From: Roseomonas sp.
GTDB taxonomy: Bacteria > Pseudomonadota > Alphaproteobacteria > Acetobacterales > Acetobacteraceae
NCBI GenBank assembly: GCA_020249925.1
Contig: JADCER010000003.1
Location: 248,001 to 312,000, forward strand
Reading direction: 5' to 3'
Length of the DNA stretch: 64,000 nucleotides
Positions 62,714 to 64,000 of this stretch are shown in pieces. Under the pieces are notes generated by a model. The model ran no database searches. It had not been told where the DNA came from and worked only from the letters and a program-made list of their open reading frames with translations. The number at the start of each line of letters is the position of its first letter. The stretch's first letter is position 1. The position numbers were made by a program, and so were the translations under genes.

Positions 62714-63505
62714 ATGCGCGCCTCTGGCGCCTTGCTTGGACGTTTCAAAGCCACGCTTGGCCGGGCGCCGGAGAGGCTTTTGGATGTTTTGCTCCCCCCG
62801 CATTGCCTGACTTGCGATGCGCAGGTGGAGCGCCAAGGCAGTTTTTGTGCCGCCTGTTTCAGCGGCCTGAACCTGATCTCCGCACCGTTTTGCGCGCGCT
62901 GCGGCGTGCCCTTCGCGCATGAAGGAGAAGCCGAGCGCAGCATGGATGGCGCGTTGTTATGTGCGCCCTGCCTCAACCGCGCGCCGGGCTTCGCGGTGGC
63001 GCGGGCGGCGTTGCGCTATGACGAAGGCGCCAAGCGCCTGATCCTGCCTTTCAAGCATGCGGATCGGACAGAGATGGCGTTGCCGCTCGCGCGTTTCATG
63101 GCGCGGGCGGGGGCCGAGATGTTGGCCGCGGCGGATGTGTTGGCGCCGGTGCCGGCGCATTGGCGGCGCTTGATCGCGCGGCGCTATGACCAGGCGGCTT
63201 TGCTGGCGCAGCGGCTGGGGCGGCTTTCCGGCCGGCGGGTGGTGCCGGATTTGCTGCGCCGTACGCGCGCGACCCTGCCTTTGGGCGATAAGGGCGCGGC
63301 GGAGCGCGCGGCGCTGGTGGCCGATGCCTTCAGCGTGGCGCGCCCCGCGCGGGTGGCCGGCAAGCGCGTTTTGCTGGTGGATGATGTCATGACCTCCGGC
63401 GCCACGGCGGAAGCCTGCGCGCGGGCCCTGCTGGCAGCAGGGGCCGCGCGGGTTGAGGTGCTGGCCGCCGCAAGGGTGCCGGACCCACGGCTGCGTACGG
63501 CTTGA
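62714..63505 (+). CDS. comF: ComF family phosphoribosyltransferase-like protein
   Basis: 263 residues that begin directly after the rhodanese stop codon. The N-terminal zinc-finger-like region has CLTCDAQ, CAACFSG, CARCG and CAPCL (four CxxC pairs), followed by the phosphoribosyltransferase domain with the PRPP-binding loop VLLVDDVMTSGAT. ComF is needed for DNA uptake in naturally competent bacteria; in alphaproteobacteria it lies beside grxC, as here (31 bp). Whether this organism is competent cannot be told from the window. Confidence 0.92.
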   Translation: MRASGALLGRFKATLGRAPERLLDVLLPPHCLTCDAQVERQGSFCAACFSGLNLISAPFCARCGVPFAHEGEAERSMDGALLCAPCLNRAPGFAVARAALRYDEGAKRLILPFKHADRTEMALPLARFMARAGAEMLAAADVLAPVPAHWRRLIARRYDQAALLAQRLGRLSGRRVVPDLLRRTRATLPLGDKGAAERAALVADAFSVARPARVAGKRVLLVDDVMTSGATAEACARALLAAGAARVEVLAAARVPDPRLRTA

Positions 63506-63536
63506 CCACAAGCACCTAAACGCCAATCTTGCGCGC

Positions 63537-63794
63537 ATGGCCAAGATCGAAATCTATACCACCGATTTCTGCCCCTATTGCTCCCGCGCCAAGGTGCTGC
63601 TGGAAAAGAAGGGCGTCACCTATCAGGAATACGACTCGCCGCACGGGTCTGATGCCCGGCGCCGCGCGATTGAGAATTCCGGCGGGCGCACCACCGTGCC
63701 GCAGATTTTCATAAACGGAAAACCCATCGGCGGTTCGGATGATCTTGTGGCTTTGGACCGCGCCGGCAAGCTGGATGCGCTGCTCGCGGGCTGA
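63537..63794 (+). CDS. grxC: Glutaredoxin 3
   Basis: 85 residues from the ATG at 63537. The thioredoxin-fold dithiol motif CPYC (TTDFCPYCSRAK), the cis-Pro strand TTVPQIFINGKPIGGSDDL and the length are those of GrxC. It reduces disulfides and glutathionylated proteins with glutathione as electron donor. It converges with the PLP-enzyme gene at the window edge (9 bp between stops). Confidence 0.96.
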   Translation: MAKIEIYTTDFCPYCSRAKVLLEKKGVTYQEYDSPHGSDARRRAIENSGGRTTVPQIFINGKPIGGSDDLVALDRAGKLDALLAG

Positions 63795-63803
63795 GACTTC
63801 GGG

Positions 63804-64000
63804 TCAGCCCTTCACCAGCCTGTCATAGACTTCCGGATCGGTCGCACCTTCCGTGCCAAACAGCAGCACGCGGCTATCCGCGCCAAGGCCAAGCGCGCCC
63901 CGCGCATAGGGTTCCTGCATCGCCAGCAGCAGCGCCGCCAAGCCGGCCACCGCGCTTTCACCCGCGACAATTGGCGGCGTCTGGTGTGCCAGCAACCTCA
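63804..64000 (-). CDS. PLP-dependent enzyme, C-terminal part (diaminopropionate ammonia-lyase-like)
   Basis: Only the last 65 or so residues are inside the window; the gene starts beyond its right edge. The visible part, PPIVAGESAVAGLAALLLAM, then LGLGADSRVLLFGTEGATDPEVYDRLV, matches the C-terminus of fold type II PLP enzymes, and the STEG.TDP-like LLFGTEGATDPEVY is close to diaminopropionate ammonia-lyase and threonine-dehydratase-like relatives. This is suggestive only; the Lys-containing active site is outside the window. Confidence 0.6.
   Translation of the reverse strand, partial: RLLAHQTPPIVAGESAVAGLAALLLAMQEPYARGALGLGADSRVLLFGTEGATDPEVYDRLVKG

Overview
The window is a GC-rich, gene-dense piece of bacterial chromosome of ordinary housekeeping type. 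It carries gyrA, ssb, uvrA, serS, scpAB, tatBC, coaD, map, radC and fhs. Gene order (scpA-scpB-...-tatB-tatC-serS), Ala at the GyrA position equivalent to E. coli Ser83, and the general style of the proteins point to an alphaproteobacterium. I would guess Acetobacteraceae (Roseomonas-like); this is inference from gene content and was not tested by a search. No prophage, transposase, integrase or CRISPR array is visible.

Layout. 1-5.6 kb: a cobalamin neighbourhood (3' end of metH, a cation efflux transporter, a TonB-like protein, a PduO-type cobalamin adenosyltransferase, and a BtuB-like receptor behind a clear cobalamin riboswitch). 5.6-8.9 kb: ExoD, a crotonase-fold protein, a family III CoA-transferase and a CBS protein. 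8.9-13.1 kb: DUF1194, a PhnW-like aminotransferase, a glycosyltransferase-like protein and formate-THF ligase. 13.2-16.9 kb: a TfdA-like dioxygenase facing a three-gene CoA-transferase operon. 16.9-20.7 kb: GNAT, flavin reductase, an SbtA/SbtB-like bicarbonate transporter pair and a lytic transglycosylase. 20.7-29.6 kb (minus strand): serS, tatC, tatB, an orphan ABC ATPase, scpB, scpA, an M50 protease and uvrA. 30-37 kb: a di-iron-like protein, a methyltransferase, ssb, gyrA, coaD, two cyclophilins in tandem and tRNA-Lys(TTT). 37.1-49.9 kb: a coenzyme F420 island. 49.9-53.6 kb: GNAT, a hot-dog protein, radC, DUF2306 and map. 53.6-59.6 kb: a long non-coding region and a 1630-residue RTX-like protein ending in a Hint domain, bracketed by a 31-bp direct repeat. 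59.5-64 kb: a BioC-like methyltransferase, a thiol dioxygenase, a multi-rhodanese protein, ComF, GrxC and the 3' end of a PLP enzyme.

Main biological story. Positions 37.1-49.9 kb hold a nearly complete coenzyme F420 system: cofE, cofD, cofC and a fused cofG/cofH (fbiC). With them sit a very FGD1-like F420-dependent glucose-6-phosphate dehydrogenase and four further luciferase-like F420-type oxidoreductases. Fgd would make F420H2 from glucose 6-phosphate and the other LLM enzymes would spend it. This is the actinobacterial arrangement of functions found in what looks like an alphaproteobacterium. The neighbouring MBL hydrolase and isocitrate lyase/PEP mutase-family enzyme suggest a dedicated but unidentified catabolic or detoxifying pathway.

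The second notable item is the RTX/Hint protein. Much of it is built from a 19-residue repeat rather than the usual 9/18-residue RTX period, alternating with about eleven modules of roughly 70 residues. The direct repeat around it includes a copy of the 3' end of the neighbouring methyltransferase gene, which suggests insertion at that gene's 3' end.
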